Below are positions 39,005 through 48,448 of a stretch of 64,000 nt of DNA, one piece after another. How positions within the stretch are numbered: position 1 is the first letter of the stretch; each line of letters begins with the position of its first letter. Position numbers and translations under genes: made by a program. The stretch covers positions 930,001 through 994,000 of the forward strand of contig NZ_RQRU01000001.1 in assembly GCF_004335015.1 (NCBI RefSeq), given 5' to 3'. Source of the stretch: Psychrobacter pygoscelis. GTDB taxonomy: Bacteria > Pseudomonadota > Gammaproteobacteria > Pseudomonadales > Moraxellaceae. Below the pieces are notes generated by a model, which worked only from the letters and a program-made list of their open reading frames with translations, was not told the origin of the DNA and made no database searches.

Positions 39005-39946
39005 ATGAAATTATCAACCGTTAGCCGTCAAGTCGCCACAGCTTTTGCTGCTGTTGGTGTGTCTGGATTTGTATTGGTGGGCTGTAATAATACCTCTGCC
39101 CCTGAAGCCAATACTCAAGAACCTAGCAGCGAAACCTCAACAGAAGCTACCCCTAACAGCACTGAGGAAGTCATCAACTCTGAAGGTCGTGACCCTAACA
39201 AAGAGAAGATTGTTATCGGTACTACCGAAGGCGACTTTGCCGATATGGTACGTAACCAAGTTAAGCAATCTCTTGAGGCTCAAGGCTATGAAGTTGAGCT
39301 GGTCACCTTTACTGACTATGTCCGTCCTAACCTAGCGCTAGCGGATGGTGACCTAGATATCAATGTTTTTCAGCATAAGCCATATCTTGATACTTTTAAA
39401 GAAGAGAACAACCTAGACTTAGTCGAAGTGTTCCAAGTACCAACGGCACCGCTTGGCATCTATTCAGGCAAAAAGACCAGCCTTGATGAAGCCTATAAAG
39501 GCATGAGCGTCTCTGCCCCTAACGACCCAAGTAACTTCGCACGTGCGTTGGTCATGATGAACGATCTTGGCTGGATTACCTTAAAAGAAGGTATCGATCC
39601 TCTTAAAGCTTCTAAATCAGATATCGCTGATAACAGCAAATACGATATCAAAATCGTTGAGCTAGAAGCCGCTCAGCTTCCTCGCGCCCGTGATGAAGTT
39701 GACTTTGCCGTTATTAATGGTAACTATGCAACTGACTCAGGTATCAAGCTAACAGAAGCCCTATTCCAAGAGCCTAGCTTTGCCTATGTCAACTGGTCAG
39801 CTGTCAAGACTGCTGACAAAGACCAGCCTTGGGTCAAAGACGTGACCAACGCTTACAACTCTGATGACTTTAAGGCATATGCTCATAACACTTTCCCAGG
39901 TTATAAGTACCCTAAAATCTGGGGTGAGCAGCCTGAAGCTAAGTAA
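39005..39946 (+). CDS. metQ: MetQ, methionine-binding lipoprotein
   Basis: A 313-residue substrate-binding lipoprotein of the NlpA family. The start at 39005 follows AAGGAAACTGT and yields a signal peptide ending in lipobox LVGC. A Thr/Glu/Ser-rich linker of about 40 residues precedes the binding domain, where IVIGTTEGDFADMV, DINVFQHKPYLD and VSAPNDPSNFARALVM are family signatures. It delivers methionine to MetNI. A strong terminator ends the unit. Confidence 0.94.
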   Translation: MKLSTVSRQVATAFAAVGVSGFVLVGCNNTSAPEANTQEPSSETSTEATPNSTEEVINSEGRDPNKEKIVIGTTEGDFADMVRNQVKQSLEAQGYEVELVTFTDYVRPNLALADGDLDINVFQHKPYLDTFKEENNLDLVEVFQVPTAPLGIYSGKKTSLDEAYKGMSVSAPNDPSNFARALVMMNDLGWITLKEGIDPLKASKSDIADNSKYDIKIVELEAAQLPRARDEVDFAVINGNYATDSGIKLTEALFQEPSFAYVNWSAVKTADKDQPWVKDVTNAYNSDDFKAYAHNTFPGYKYPKIWGEQPEAK

Positions 39947-40052
39947 TAGCTAGTCTATTAATAGCCAGCTAAGCGAGCATTGATTAATAGCTGTATGCCT
40001 ACTGTGTTATAGTCACGTATAAGGCTAACAACTAGCAATCGAATCGCTATTC

Positions 40053-40089
40053 AAAAGCGCTTATAGCCATCGCTATAGGTGCTTTTTTT
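40053..40089 (+). terminator. Terminator of metNIQ
   Basis: AAGCGCTTATAGC pairs with GCTATAGGTGCTT over 13 positions, two of them wobble pairs, around a four-base loop. Seven T follow. It lies about 105 bases past the metQ stop. Confidence 0.88.
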
Positions 40090-40201
40090 GTGAATAGACT
40101 TTATAACTGATGCTTATCGCTTACCAGCTATCGTCGATACCGCTTAATCAGTCTGTCAAGAAGTCAGCATATATCGGATCGCAGTAACTGCTCAATTTAA
40201 A

Positions 40202-40338
40202 CACAGTCAATCCTGTTTAAAACTACTACGCAAAACAGTTGTTGGTATAAATTTACTGGCTAGAAGTCACAAGATGACTAAGGCAGATGTAAACTCATCC
40301 CAACGACTTGGTGGCAAATCTAAAATGGATTGACTAAA
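40202..40338 (+). repeat. Terminal-inverted-repeat element, copy R2 (MITE-like)
   Basis: The best-preserved copy, about 131 bases between AGTCAATCC (40205-40213) and GGATTGACT (40327-40335), a perfect 9-bp terminal inverted repeat. Internal blocks GTATAAATTTACTGGCTAGAA and AAGATGACTAAG are shared with R1. Downstream, TGGCAAATCTAAA is shared with R3. The central hairpin is GATG...CATC. AAAC occurs just outside both ends, a possible target duplication. Confidence 0.75.
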
Positions 40339-40568
40339 CCTTAACCATTTCACTTATATTATCAATGAGTTAAATCCTTATCGACTGAGCTGTTACACCT
40401 GTCAATGTGGCTTTTATAAACTAAAATTTGAGACCAATTCTGTTTCGCAAACTATCTTTTAGCATGTTATTTTCAGTACGATACCCGACAGTAAAAAACC
40501 TTTACACACCAATAACCCTGTGAATTTACTAAATACTTCATAATAGTTAGTGAATAAGGAGCATCATT

Positions 40569-41420
40569 ATGAATTTAAATAAATCTTATAATATTCGCAG
40601 CGTTGGTCCAGCGGGCATTCCCGTTATTGGTCTAGGTACGTGGCAGCTAACGGGAAAACAGTGTAGCCAAATCGTTAGTCAAGCGCTACAGTTGGGTTAT
40701 GAGCATATTGATACGGCGCAAGCTTATAGCAATGAAGCTGAGGTGGGCCAAGGTATTAAACAGTCAGGTGTTGCACGTGAGAAGTTCTTTTTAACCACCA
40801 AAATATTCCCAGACGATTTAAAATTTAAGCCAGAAAAGCTACTGGCAGCAGCCGAGTGCTCTTTAGAAAACTTAGGCGTGGACTACGTAGATTTATTACT
40901 ACTACACTGGCCAGATAGCCGTGTTCCTTTGTCCGAGACCATGCCTGCATTATGCGAGCTACAGAAGCAAGGCTTGACCCGTAATATTGGGGTCTCAAAC
41001 TTTACCATAGACTATCTACTTGAGGCCAAAGCTCATGCTGACCTACCTATCGCGGTCAATCAGGTCGAATTCCACCCGTTCATAAAGCAAGATAATTTGC
41101 AGGCCTTTATGAGCAATCATCACATTCCTTTAGAAGCTTACTCACCCTTAGCGCGTGGTAAAGTCTTTGATAATGCTATTATTAAAAATATCGCTGATAA
41201 ACATGGCATCTCTGCCAGCCAAGTATCACTTGCTTGGATATTGACAGATAAGAAGCGTATCGCCATCCCCAAAACGGCGACCCCTGAGCATCTACAAGAC
41301 AACCTCAATGCCATCAATGTACAGCTAGATAGTGAAGATATCGCACAGCTTAATAGCTTAGCATCACCAGACGGTCGCTTGGTTGAGCATCCTGACTATA
41401 CTCCAGATTGGGATAATTAA
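40569..41420 (+). CDS. Aldo/keto reductase (2,5-diketo-gluconate reductase type)
   Basis: A 283-residue NADPH-dependent reductase. The catalytic tetrad is visible: Asp and Tyr in DTAQAYSNE, Lys in LTTKIF and His in LLLHWPD. The cofactor-binding region includes AIPKTATPEHLQDN near the C-terminus, a marker of NADPH binding. It belongs to the AKR5-like group acting on small aldehydes and keto-sugars; the actual substrate is unknown. AAGGAGCATCATT before the ATG gives a strong ribosome site. Single-gene unit with a terminator. Confidence 0.92.
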   Translation: MNLNKSYNIRSVGPAGIPVIGLGTWQLTGKQCSQIVSQALQLGYEHIDTAQAYSNEAEVGQGIKQSGVAREKFFLTTKIFPDDLKFKPEKLLAAAECSLENLGVDYVDLLLLHWPDSRVPLSETMPALCELQKQGLTRNIGVSNFTIDYLLEAKAHADLPIAVNQVEFHPFIKQDNLQAFMSNHHIPLEAYSPLARGKVFDNAIIKNIADKHGISASQVSLAWILTDKKRIAIPKTATPEHLQDNLNAINVQLDSEDIAQLNSLASPDGRLVEHPDYTPDWDN

Positions 41421-41487
41421 TCGCTGAGTGGTAATGCGCCGATATAACCGCTAGCGCTAGATAATTTATTGATTCTAACAAGCCACT

Positions 41488-41521
41488 AAAAAAGGGATCG
41501 TCGTCACAACGGTCCCTTTTT
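41488..41521. terminator. Bidirectional terminator between the reductase and ccmE
   Basis: AAAAAGGGATCGT and its near complement ACGGTCCCTTTTT form a stem of about 12 bp, with A- and T-runs at both sides. It can serve both convergent units: the reductase on plus and ccmABCDE on minus. Confidence 0.88.
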
Positions 41522-41568
41522 CTTTGATTAATATAAGCGCTCGATAACTCTTTACGCTCTAGGAGACG

Positions 41569-42081
41569 TTATTCTGCCAACGTAGTAGACTTATGTACTG
41601 GTGTCGATGCCGCTGAAGGCGCTAATTGTTCAGACTCTGGCGAGACACCGCGCGCCACATGGTCATTCTTCAGAGATTTGGTAACCTCGGGTGGCATATA
41701 GTTTTCATCGTGCTTAGCCAAGACTTCACTTGCCACAAAGGTGTCACCTTGCATTTTACCAGTCGCTACTACCCCAGAGTTCTCTGCAAATAAATCAGGC
41801 AGTATCCCTTGATAGCGTACCGGAATAGTGGCATTAAAGTCAGTAATTTGAAACTTAACATTGGTAGGATCAGCAGGATCTCGGTGAATACTGCCTGCTA
41901 CTACCATTCCACCCGCGCGAATACGCTTATCTTGCGGTGCTTCGCCTTGCTCAATAGCGGTAGGGTCAAAATAATAATCGGTCTGCTGACCAATGGCATA
42001 TAGTACTAACACGACAGCGACTATCGCCCCTGCTAAGGTGGCAAGCACCCATGTTAGTTTTTTGCGACGGACTGCATTCAT
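41569..42081 (-). CDS. ccmE: CcmE, periplasmic heme chaperone
   Basis: A 170-residue protein that holds heme covalently before transfer to apocytochrome c. One N-terminal membrane anchor (residues about 9-29) is followed by the OB-fold with [11 protein letters not shown]. The heme-binding histidine lies in [13 protein letters not shown] near residue 130. The C-terminal tail is polar and disordered. It is last in the ccm unit, 157 bases after ccmD, and a terminator follows. ccmF, ccmG and ccmH are not in this window. Confidence 0.95.
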   Translation of the reverse strand: MNAVRRKKLTWVLATLAGAIVAVVLVLYAIGQQTDYYFDPTAIEQGEAPQDKRIRAGGMVVAGSIHRDPADPTNVKFQITDFNATIPVRYQGILPDLFAENSGVVATGKMQGDTFVASEVLAKHDENYMPPEVTKSLKNDHVARGVSPESEQLAPSAASTPVHKSTTLAE

Positions 42082-42238
42082 TGGCGGCTCTCACTCGTCT
42101 TTATTGACGTGGTTAAATACTAGGATAATAACAAGGATAAAATTAAGAATGCGCTAACATCAATGCACTTAATAAAGGGATTTGGCGCTTGATAAAGGAA
42201 TTTGTGGGTCATTCAGTCCGACCTCTAACTGCTAAAGG

Positions 42239-42475
42239 TTAAAGCTTGGCGACTGAGTTAGGGGCGGTGCGTTTTTTGGCCTTGACTTTACTGGGCCGCT
42301 TGGCTTGACGCGCTTGCTGCACAGTCAATTGTTTTAATAATGACCGGCGTTGCTGGCGACTATACCAGATAAAAGCCAATATCATCCCCACGGTAATGGC
42401 CCAACACGACCAAACAAAAACTCCGTGCTTGCCCATGGCTAAAAACTCAGAAAAGCTATAAAAATATGGCTGCAC
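42239..42475 (-). CDS. ccmD: CcmD, small heme exporter subunit
   Basis: A 78-residue protein with one membrane helix (about residues 17-36) and a basic C-terminal tail. The N-terminal FLAMGKHGVFVWSCW matches the CcmD pattern. It helps release holo-CcmE from the CcmABC complex. It lies 61 bases after ccmC. Confidence 0.88.
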   Translation of the reverse strand: MQPYFYSFSEFLAMGKHGVFVWSCWAITVGMILAFIWYSRQQRRSLLKQLTVQQARQAKRPSKVKAKKRTAPNSVAKL

Positions 42476-42536
42476 TATTGGCTCCCCTTTTGAGACGGGA
42501 TTAATGTCAAGAATGATTTATGGTATGCGCTAGCCA

Positions 42537-43328
42537 CTACCCTACCTTATGACGGCGAATATACTCATTGACCCAAGCTTTGGCCTGATCGCGCTGCAGT
42601 ATTAGCGTGTTGGTACGGTATATGGCCAATGCGGCGGCCAAAAGATAACTGCCAATCATCATTAGCAGTAAAGGCATCCACATATCTGCAGACATTTTAG
42701 GCGCTTCGGTAAGGGTGAAAGTTGCTCCTTGATGAAGGGTATTCCACCAGTTCACTGAGTATTTGATAATCGGTAGATTGACCGCCCCGACGATAGATAA
42801 AATAGCGGCTGCTTTACCGCGATTGGATGTGTGCTCAAAGGCGGCAAATAGCGCCATTACGCCAGCGTATAAGAATGCTAGAATTAGCATCGAGGTGAGT
42901 CTAGCATCCCAGACCCAATAAGTGCCCCACGTAGGCTTGGCCCAAATTGATCCTGTCAGCAAGCTAATAATACATAACAAAAATCCTAAAGGGGCTAGTG
43001 CCTGAGCCACTAGATTGGCAGTCTTAATCTTCCACACCAGATAAATGACTCCAAGCACAGCCATGGCCATATAGATAGAGAGTGCTAGACTGGCAGAGGG
43101 AACGTGGATAAAGATAATTCGGTAACTATTGCCTTGTAAATAGTCTGGCGGTGCAAAGGCTAAGCCCCAAATACTGCCAATGGTTAGGCAGATTATGGCT
43201 AAAATGCTGAGCCACTTCACCCACGGGGAGAAGATCGCAAAGAACTGCTTGGTTCCCACAGTCGTCAAAAATCCTTGCCACATTCGCTGCCAAAGGGAGG
43301 GATTCGAGACGTTTTTTAAATTGGGCAT
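42537..43328 (-). CDS. ccmC: CcmC, heme-handling membrane protein
   Basis: A 263-residue six-helix protein that loads heme on CcmE. The tryptophan-rich WWD-type motif reads WGTYWVWDARLTS near residue 120. Heme-ligand histidines are probably those in IFIHVPSA and NTLHQGATF. It follows ccmB with a gap of about 140 bases. Confidence 0.95.
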   Translation of the reverse strand: MPNLKNVSNPSLWQRMWQGFLTTVGTKQFFAIFSPWVKWLSILAIICLTIGSIWGLAFAPPDYLQGNSYRIIFIHVPSASLALSIYMAMAVLGVIYLVWKIKTANLVAQALAPLGFLLCIISLLTGSIWAKPTWGTYWVWDARLTSMLILAFLYAGVMALFAAFEHTSNRGKAAAILSIVGAVNLPIIKYSVNWWNTLHQGATFTLTEAPKMSADMWMPLLLMMIGSYLLAAALAIYRTNTLILQRDQAKAWVNEYIRRHKVG

Positions 43329-43470
43329 GGCATAAACCTTGGCGTTGGGCTTAAGTCTATAAAAGACTATTATAACAAAAATCTAGTTCAGCTCCATATT
43401 TGGGCGTCGCTATATTTGACTGTACTGACTAGGGTTGATTTTAACGATAAGCTTGATAATCAACTACTCT

Positions 43471-44262
43471 TTAATTGAGCCAAGCCATCTTCAATGTCAT
43501 CGCTATGACCCACGGCATGACCAGCACTGAGACAATACTGCCTGCCAACAATAGCGCTAAAATAGGCAATCCATTAAGCCCAGTCGCATACAGGTCAACA
43601 GCGCCTGTGGCAAATATCAGTACCGGTAGCTGCATAGGCAAGGCTATGAGCGGCACTAAGACTGCGCCATTTTTTAGCGATAACGTTAAGCTGCTAGCGA
43701 TAGCTGAGAGCATAAGTAGCATAGGACTACCCGCAATAATAGAGGCCATCAATACCCCAGTCTCTAGCCACGATAGACCAAATAGCGGCACCGCAAGGAT
43801 ACTGAGCACCGCAACGATACCACTACTAAATAGCCAATGAATGGCTAAGCGTATTAGCACCCAAAGGGGTAGCGGCGCGCCAGATACCATGAGCTGTGCA
43901 AGTGTGCCATTATCCAGAGTAGGCTTGAACAAGGTATCTACCCCCATTACTAGCGATAATAGCGCAGCAATCCATACGGCTGAGACGCCCAGACGTGCCA
44001 GCAGCTGCGGCTCACTACCTACGGCCAGAGGAAATAGGGTAATAATCACCAAAAACAACACTAGCGGATAAAGCCACTGCACCGCGCCTTGCTGCTTGAC
44101 CGACCATTCGCGCCGCCATAGCTGAGCAAAACTAATGCCTAGCCTTACTGGCTGCTGTACAGCTGTCGGTGTCACACTAGTGCACGCACTCGCCTCCTTA
44201 GGCGCTGAGTTTGGGGCAGCGCGATCAGATATAGTAGGAACTGATACTGGTTTATCGGACAT
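43471..44262 (-). CDS. ccmB: CcmB, membrane subunit of the heme ABC transporter
   Basis: A 263-residue inner-membrane protein with about six transmembrane helices. The conserved core starts at FAQLWRREW near residue 46 and ends PWVIAMTLKMAW. The first 40 residues are a polar extension rich in Pro, Ser and Thr, so a later start is possible. It partners with CcmA, encoded upstream. Confidence 0.92.
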   Translation of the reverse strand: MSDKPVSVPTISDRAAPNSAPKEASACTSVTPTAVQQPVRLGISFAQLWRREWSVKQQGAVQWLYPLVLFLVIITLFPLAVGSEPQLLARLGVSAVWIAALLSLVMGVDTLFKPTLDNGTLAQLMVSGAPLPLWVLIRLAIHWLFSSGIVAVLSILAVPLFGLSWLETGVLMASIIAGSPMLLMLSAIASSLTLSLKNGAVLVPLIALPMQLPVLIFATGAVDLYATGLNGLPILALLLAGSIVSVLVMPWVIAMTLKMAWLN

Positions 44263-44385
44263 TACTTCCTCTTATCATGCGCTGAGCTTACTATTATCAA
44301 TGTACCGAATATCAATGTATCGGAATTTTCATCGCCCAAATGACGAGTAACCTTAGAATCACCTAAGTTAATCAATAGCGGTACT

Positions 44386-45006
44386 TCAGACAAGATGCTC
44401 ACTAAGATCTAACACGGTATTGGCGACTTCGACAGGTTGGTGACTGGTCATTAATATAGCTCCGCCTTGGCTTGTGAATTCGCAAAAACGATCAGACAAT
44501 AAAGCCACCATATCGACATCAAGCGCGGTAAATGGCTCATCTAGCAGCCAAAACGGGGTAATATCAGGCTGCATTAAGTACAATCGCGCTAGCGCAATTC
44601 GCCGAGTCTGCCCTGCAGACAGGTGGCTTGAGCTAAGGCTCTCGAACCCTTGCAGCCCTACCCAGTCAAGCGCAGCATCAATCTCACTGGCAGTAGGCGA
44701 TAGCCCATATAGATTCAACAAAAAAGTTAAGTTTTGCCTGACAGTCAGGCTGGGGTGAATACCAAGCTGATGCGATACATAAAGTGGCTGTAAGGTCACT
44801 GCAGGATCATCATAATAGCGAATACTGCCCTCGATAACAGGCAACAACCCCGCTATCTGCATGAGCAAGGTGGTCTTACCTGCCCCATTCGCCCCTATAA
44901 GGTGACAAATCTGACCGGGCTGTAGGCTTAGATTGACCGCTTCACATAAAGGCATGTCACCACGCTGAACCGTAACATCCTCCAATACGACTATGGGCTT
45001 ACTCAT
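44386..45006 (-). CDS. ccmA: CcmA, ATPase of the heme ABC transporter
   Basis: A 206-residue ABC ATPase. Walker A is GANGAGKTT, the signature LSAGQTRR and Walker B FWLLDEPFTALD. ATP hydrolysis drives release of heme-loaded CcmE rather than heme transport itself. First gene of ccmABCDE, reading away from the unknown gene pair at 45.4 kb. Confidence 0.95.
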   Translation of the reverse strand: MSKPIVVLEDVTVQRGDMPLCEAVNLSLQPGQICHLIGANGAGKTTLLMQIAGLLPVIEGSIRYYDDPAVTLQPLYVSHQLGIHPSLTVRQNLTFLLNLYGLSPTASEIDAALDWVGLQGFESLSSSHLSAGQTRRIALARLYLMQPDITPFWLLDEPFTALDVDMVALLSDRFCEFTSQGGAILMTSHQPVEVANTVLDLSEHLV

Positions 45007-45386
45007 TGGCTATACCGCTGATAAAAATAGGAAATTGAAGGTTAATCATTCTAAAGTATGGGCGAAGCTATGACTATCACTGTCCAGCTGTTAACAAAGG
45101 TCTTTGCACCGTTATAAACCATTTAATCATCATCTCACCACCCTACAGCGCGGCTAAAGTAATCTGCCAATAGGTATAGTACAATAATAGTGCAGTAGTA
45201 TAAAAAACTCACTATCACCTAAAATGAGTGGACTAGAAGATTGGCGATCAGGGTCAAATATGTCGTTATTGATAACCCTGTTAACAGGCGCTTAACCAGA
45301 CAATAACTTTGACTGCTACTCGACCTAAATTTTGTTACTAAGCTGCGGCCAGTAAACCCGCAAAGTATAACAAATTATGCTCAATC
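45007..45386. other. Divergent spacer between ccmA and the unknown gene pair
   Basis: A 380-base AT-rich region that should contain both divergent promoters. Nothing beyond short A/T tracts was recognised. Confidence 0.4.
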
Positions 45387-46598
45387 ATGACGCCTAATCC
45401 TCGTAACGATGCCACCCCTATACCAATGACTCGTCCTCAGCAGGACGTCAGACAGGATATGCCTATGCCAACCGCGTCCCCTAATACGCTAACATCGAAA
45501 GCTCAAGTGACTGCCAATGCTTCATATGAGGCTATGATAGTGCCAATTATTGAGGCGCAAATTAGTTTTATCCAGCAGTGGCTAAGCAATACGCAGCAAC
45601 AGCAGCGGCTAACCTTGACCTTCTGGCAGTGGCTAGGGACCCAGCCTTTGACGCGTTATTTAAGCGCAGATGATATTAGCCGTGTCATCAATCATTGGCT
45701 ATTAAAGCAGCAAATGAGCGAGACGCTGCGCCGCGATATTCGGACTATCTTACGCACCATCGTCTTTCATCCGGCAAACGATAATGTCGCACTATCGGAG
45801 CTTATAGATACCGCACAAGTAATGGCCTTGGCGCAATATATTGCCAGTCATGAGACGCAGCGCAATACTCTTATTCATTCGCTGATTGGCAATGATGCCT
45901 TTGCCGATATGCTGACCCAGACGCTCTACCACGCTATCGACGACTTTATGAATAGCACCCTTGATAAGGTGGGCGGCGTGGGCAAGCTTATGAAATTCGG
46001 TCGCAGCTCCTTTGAAAAAGCCACGAACAACAATCTAGATGACAAGCTTCAAGCCTACCTACGCCGCAATATTAGAGACTTATCGCATAAAGCCGAGAGC
46101 AGTGCCCAAGCACACTTGAGTAATGAGGAGGTGGCTAGGCTTATTGAGATGGGCTGGTCACGAATAAAGGATTTACCAGTAAGCACGGTTCAGCACTTCC
46201 TTTATGATAGTGACCAAGCTAATGAAGGGGCTAATTTAGAGTGCGATAAGACAAGCAACGCCTTAGAGCCTGCTTCCACTAACTCGACTTTAAGTCAACT
46301 TGAAGCGGGACTACAGACCAGTTATAACCGTCTGAGAATGTCGCCCTATATTCATACGTTAGTCAATTCGGCGGTTCAGACTTGGTTTGAGCAGCATTTG
46401 GGTGACTCTATCGCTGATGTCGCTTCGAGCCTATATATTGATGACGCCGCAATCACAGCGCTGCTCCCTACTCTTGGCTTGTTATTTAATGATATTGTCC
46501 AAAGCCCATGGCTTGAAGACGAGCTTCGTCAACTGCTCCAAGAATTTTATGCTCAGCCCGATATCCAAACGCACCTCACAGGATACCAGTCGCTATGA
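45387..46598 (+). CDS. Unknown 403-residue helical protein
   Basis: I do not recognise this protein. The first 45 residues are polar and Pro/Thr-rich. Residues about 48-270 look helical with regular amphipathic patterns, including a cluster around LDKVGGVGKLMKFGRSSFEK near 195. A polar break near 275-300 is followed by a second helical region to the end. No transmembrane segment or signal peptide is evident. The stop overlaps the next start (ATGA), so the two genes are translationally coupled. The start at 45387 follows a poor ribosome site, and ATG codons a little downstream could also serve. Confidence 0.75.
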   Translation: MTPNPRNDATPIPMTRPQQDVRQDMPMPTASPNTLTSKAQVTANASYEAMIVPIIEAQISFIQQWLSNTQQQQRLTLTFWQWLGTQPLTRYLSADDISRVINHWLLKQQMSETLRRDIRTILRTIVFHPANDNVALSELIDTAQVMALAQYIASHETQRNTLIHSLIGNDAFADMLTQTLYHAIDDFMNSTLDKVGGVGKLMKFGRSSFEKATNNNLDDKLQAYLRRNIRDLSHKAESSAQAHLSNEEVARLIEMGWSRIKDLPVSTVQHFLYDSDQANEGANLECDKTSNALEPASTNSTLSQLEAGLQTSYNRLRMSPYIHTLVNSAVQTWFEQHLGDSIADVASSLYIDDAAITALLPTLGLLFNDIVQSPWLEDELRQLLQEFYAQPDIQTHLTGYQSL

Positions 46599-47461
46599 GC
46601 CATCCAAACAAGTTAAGCTTATGGCAAAAGATTAAGCAGTTTTTGAGCCAATCAATGGGTAAGACGAGTCAGGCTAGCAGTAACGGCTCAAAGCAGCCTG
46701 AGGCAAGCACTAGTCTTGAATTGGATAAGCAATCTAAGCAGTACGATGCTGGTATGAATTTAAGCGCGCAGAGCAATCATGGGGAGGTTAATAGCACAGT
46801 CCATAACGTCCATCAGGACTCAGCTTTGCAGTCTGAGACGCCTCCAGCAAAGAATAATGGCGCTAGCATAGCTCAGCCGCTACCGTCTTTTAAGCAATTA
46901 ACCAATGACTCTCCAGTTAGTCATACCTCGCACAGCAACCCTATTACCAGCCGCTTTAGCCAATACCTAAAAGCGCAGCACTGGCATTTTAACCACTACA
47001 AACCTAAAGCAGCGGACAGTCAGCAAACGCACCACTTATCCTTACGAATGAAGCATGATCATGTCAATTGGGTCTGTTTATTTCGAATTCAGGAGCGTAC
47101 ACAGCTAGTCGCGGTCTACGGCATATTACCCTTCTCGATTCCGGAAAGTCATCGTAGCGCCGCTATGCTACTGCTGACCCAGCTGAATTATGACATGATT
47201 TTGGGAAACATCGAGATGGATCTTAGTGATGGTGAAGTCCGTTATAAGGCGTCGCTAGATATTGAAGCAACTGGTATAACTGATAAGGTTATTGGCTCTC
47301 TTATTCAAAGTGTCATTGCCATGACCACGGTCAGCTATGAGCTGTTTAATGACTTGCTAGGTAACCCCGAACCGGCGCAAAACATTGACCTATTATTAGA
47401 CCAAATCCGTGAGCAAGTCGATGCCCGAACTTTCTTTTTGGCCTCAGACCAAGTTCAATAG
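46595..47461 (+). CDS. YbjN-domain-like protein, coupled to the unknown gene upstream
   Basis: A 288-residue protein. The first 120 residues are a polar Ser/Gln/Asn-rich region. Residues about 145-270 form an alpha/beta domain resembling YbjN/type III chaperone folds, with WVCLFRIQERTQLVAVYGILPF, then LLLTQLNYDMILGNIEMDLSDGEVRYK and a terminal helix with TTVSYELFNDLL. YbjN-like domains are stress-linked adaptors in enterobacteria. The assignment rests on pattern only. It overlaps the upstream gene by 4 bases and ends 78 bases before the deacetylase-family gene. Confidence 0.7.
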   Translation: MSHPNKLSLWQKIKQFLSQSMGKTSQASSNGSKQPEASTSLELDKQSKQYDAGMNLSAQSNHGEVNSTVHNVHQDSALQSETPPAKNNGASIAQPLPSFKQLTNDSPVSHTSHSNPITSRFSQYLKAQHWHFNHYKPKAADSQQTHHLSLRMKHDHVNWVCLFRIQERTQLVAVYGILPFSIPESHRSAAMLLLTQLNYDMILGNIEMDLSDGEVRYKASLDIEATGITDKVIGSLIQSVIAMTTVSYELFNDLLGNPEPAQNIDLLLDQIREQVDARTFFLASDQVQ

Positions 47462-47539
47462 TGTCTTTATCGCTAAGCTTATGTGTCAGCTATAACTTCA
47501 TCCTACTATAAAATCTAATATGTACACTAAAATACCTAT

Positions 47540-48445
47540 ATGCTAAAAATCGCCTACTCCGACGTCTTTCGCTACCAAGTGCCTGAAAAGCATCGCTTTC
47601 CCATGCAAAAATACACGCTAATACCTGAGCGTTTACTGCGTGAGGGTACGGTGAGTCAAGATAACTTTTTTGCGCCAACCAAGCTGAGCGAAGCAGAAAT
47701 CCTAACCACTCACACCGCTGAATATTGGCACAAATTATCCACACAAACTTTGGATCGAAAAGAAGCGCGCGCCATTGGCTTTGAGATGACCCCTGCCTTG
47801 GTCGAGCGTGGCCGCTATATCGCTAGTGCCACTTATGAGTGTGCGTTATATGCCAAGCAGTTTGGGGTGGCGATGAATGTGGCGGGTGGTACGCACCACT
47901 CCTTTGCCGATCATGGTGAAGGTTTTTGTGTGTTCAATGATGTCTGTATTGCGAGTAATTTGTTACTTAACCGAGGTGAAGCCAGCAAAATCCTGATTGT
48001 GGACTTGGACGTGCACCAAGGCAATGGCAATGCTAGCATCATGGCGGATGAACCAAGGGTGTTTGTCTTTAGCATGCACGGCGAGAAGAACTATCCCTTT
48101 CGCAAGCCGCCCTCAGATCTAGATATTGATCTACCGAATGACACTGGTGATGAGAATTACCTTTCAATACTCACTGAAAACTTGCCTCGGCTGATTAAAG
48201 AAGTCGCGCCAGATATGATTTTTTATCAGTCTGCTGTGGATGTACTGGCAACCGATAAGCTTGGTAAGTTGGCGCTGACTTTAGAGGGCTGTAAAGCGCG
48301 TGATGAATTTGTGCTGACTCAAGCTCGCGATAACGGCATTCCTATTACTGTCGTCATGGGCGGTGGCTATTCAGAGGATATCGAGCAGGTGGTTGAGGCG
48401 CACTGCAATACGTTTCGGGCAGCGCAGCGGTTGTTCTTTGGGTAG
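47540..48445 (+). CDS. Histone-deacetylase-family amidohydrolase
   Basis: A 301-residue zinc hydrolase of the arginase/deacetylase fold. Active-site signatures are GGTHHSF (tandem histidines near 115), GFCVFNDV, and the zinc ligands in VDLDVHQGNG (near 155), with Asp again in SAVDVLATDKLG near 235. The ending VMGGGYSED is typical. Bacterial members deacetylate polyamines, acetoin-pathway proteins or small amides. The substrate here is unknown. It may be part of the transcription unit starting at 45387. Confidence 0.92.
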   Translation: MLKIAYSDVFRYQVPEKHRFPMQKYTLIPERLLREGTVSQDNFFAPTKLSEAEILTTHTAEYWHKLSTQTLDRKEARAIGFEMTPALVERGRYIASATYECALYAKQFGVAMNVAGGTHHSFADHGEGFCVFNDVCIASNLLLNRGEASKILIVDLDVHQGNGNASIMADEPRVFVFSMHGEKNYPFRKPPSDLDIDLPNDTGDENYLSILTENLPRLIKEVAPDMIFYQSAVDVLATDKLGKLALTLEGCKARDEFVLTQARDNGIPITVVMGGGYSEDIEQVVEAHCNTFRAAQRLFFG

Positions 48446-48448
48446 GCT

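Larger units (their letters stand above)
39947..40568. other. Intergenic region with terminator and repeat copy R2
   Basis: A 622-base spacer between metQ and the aldo/keto reductase. It contains the metQ terminator (40053-40089) and the repeat R2 (40202-40338). The remainder is AT-rich with no coding frame. Confidence 0.5.

Noticed and set aside
45181..45236. Possible further copy of the R1-R3 repeat (CTAAAATGAGTGGACT)
   Set aside because: Only the end resembles the family; no second terminal repeat lies at the expected 120-140 bases.
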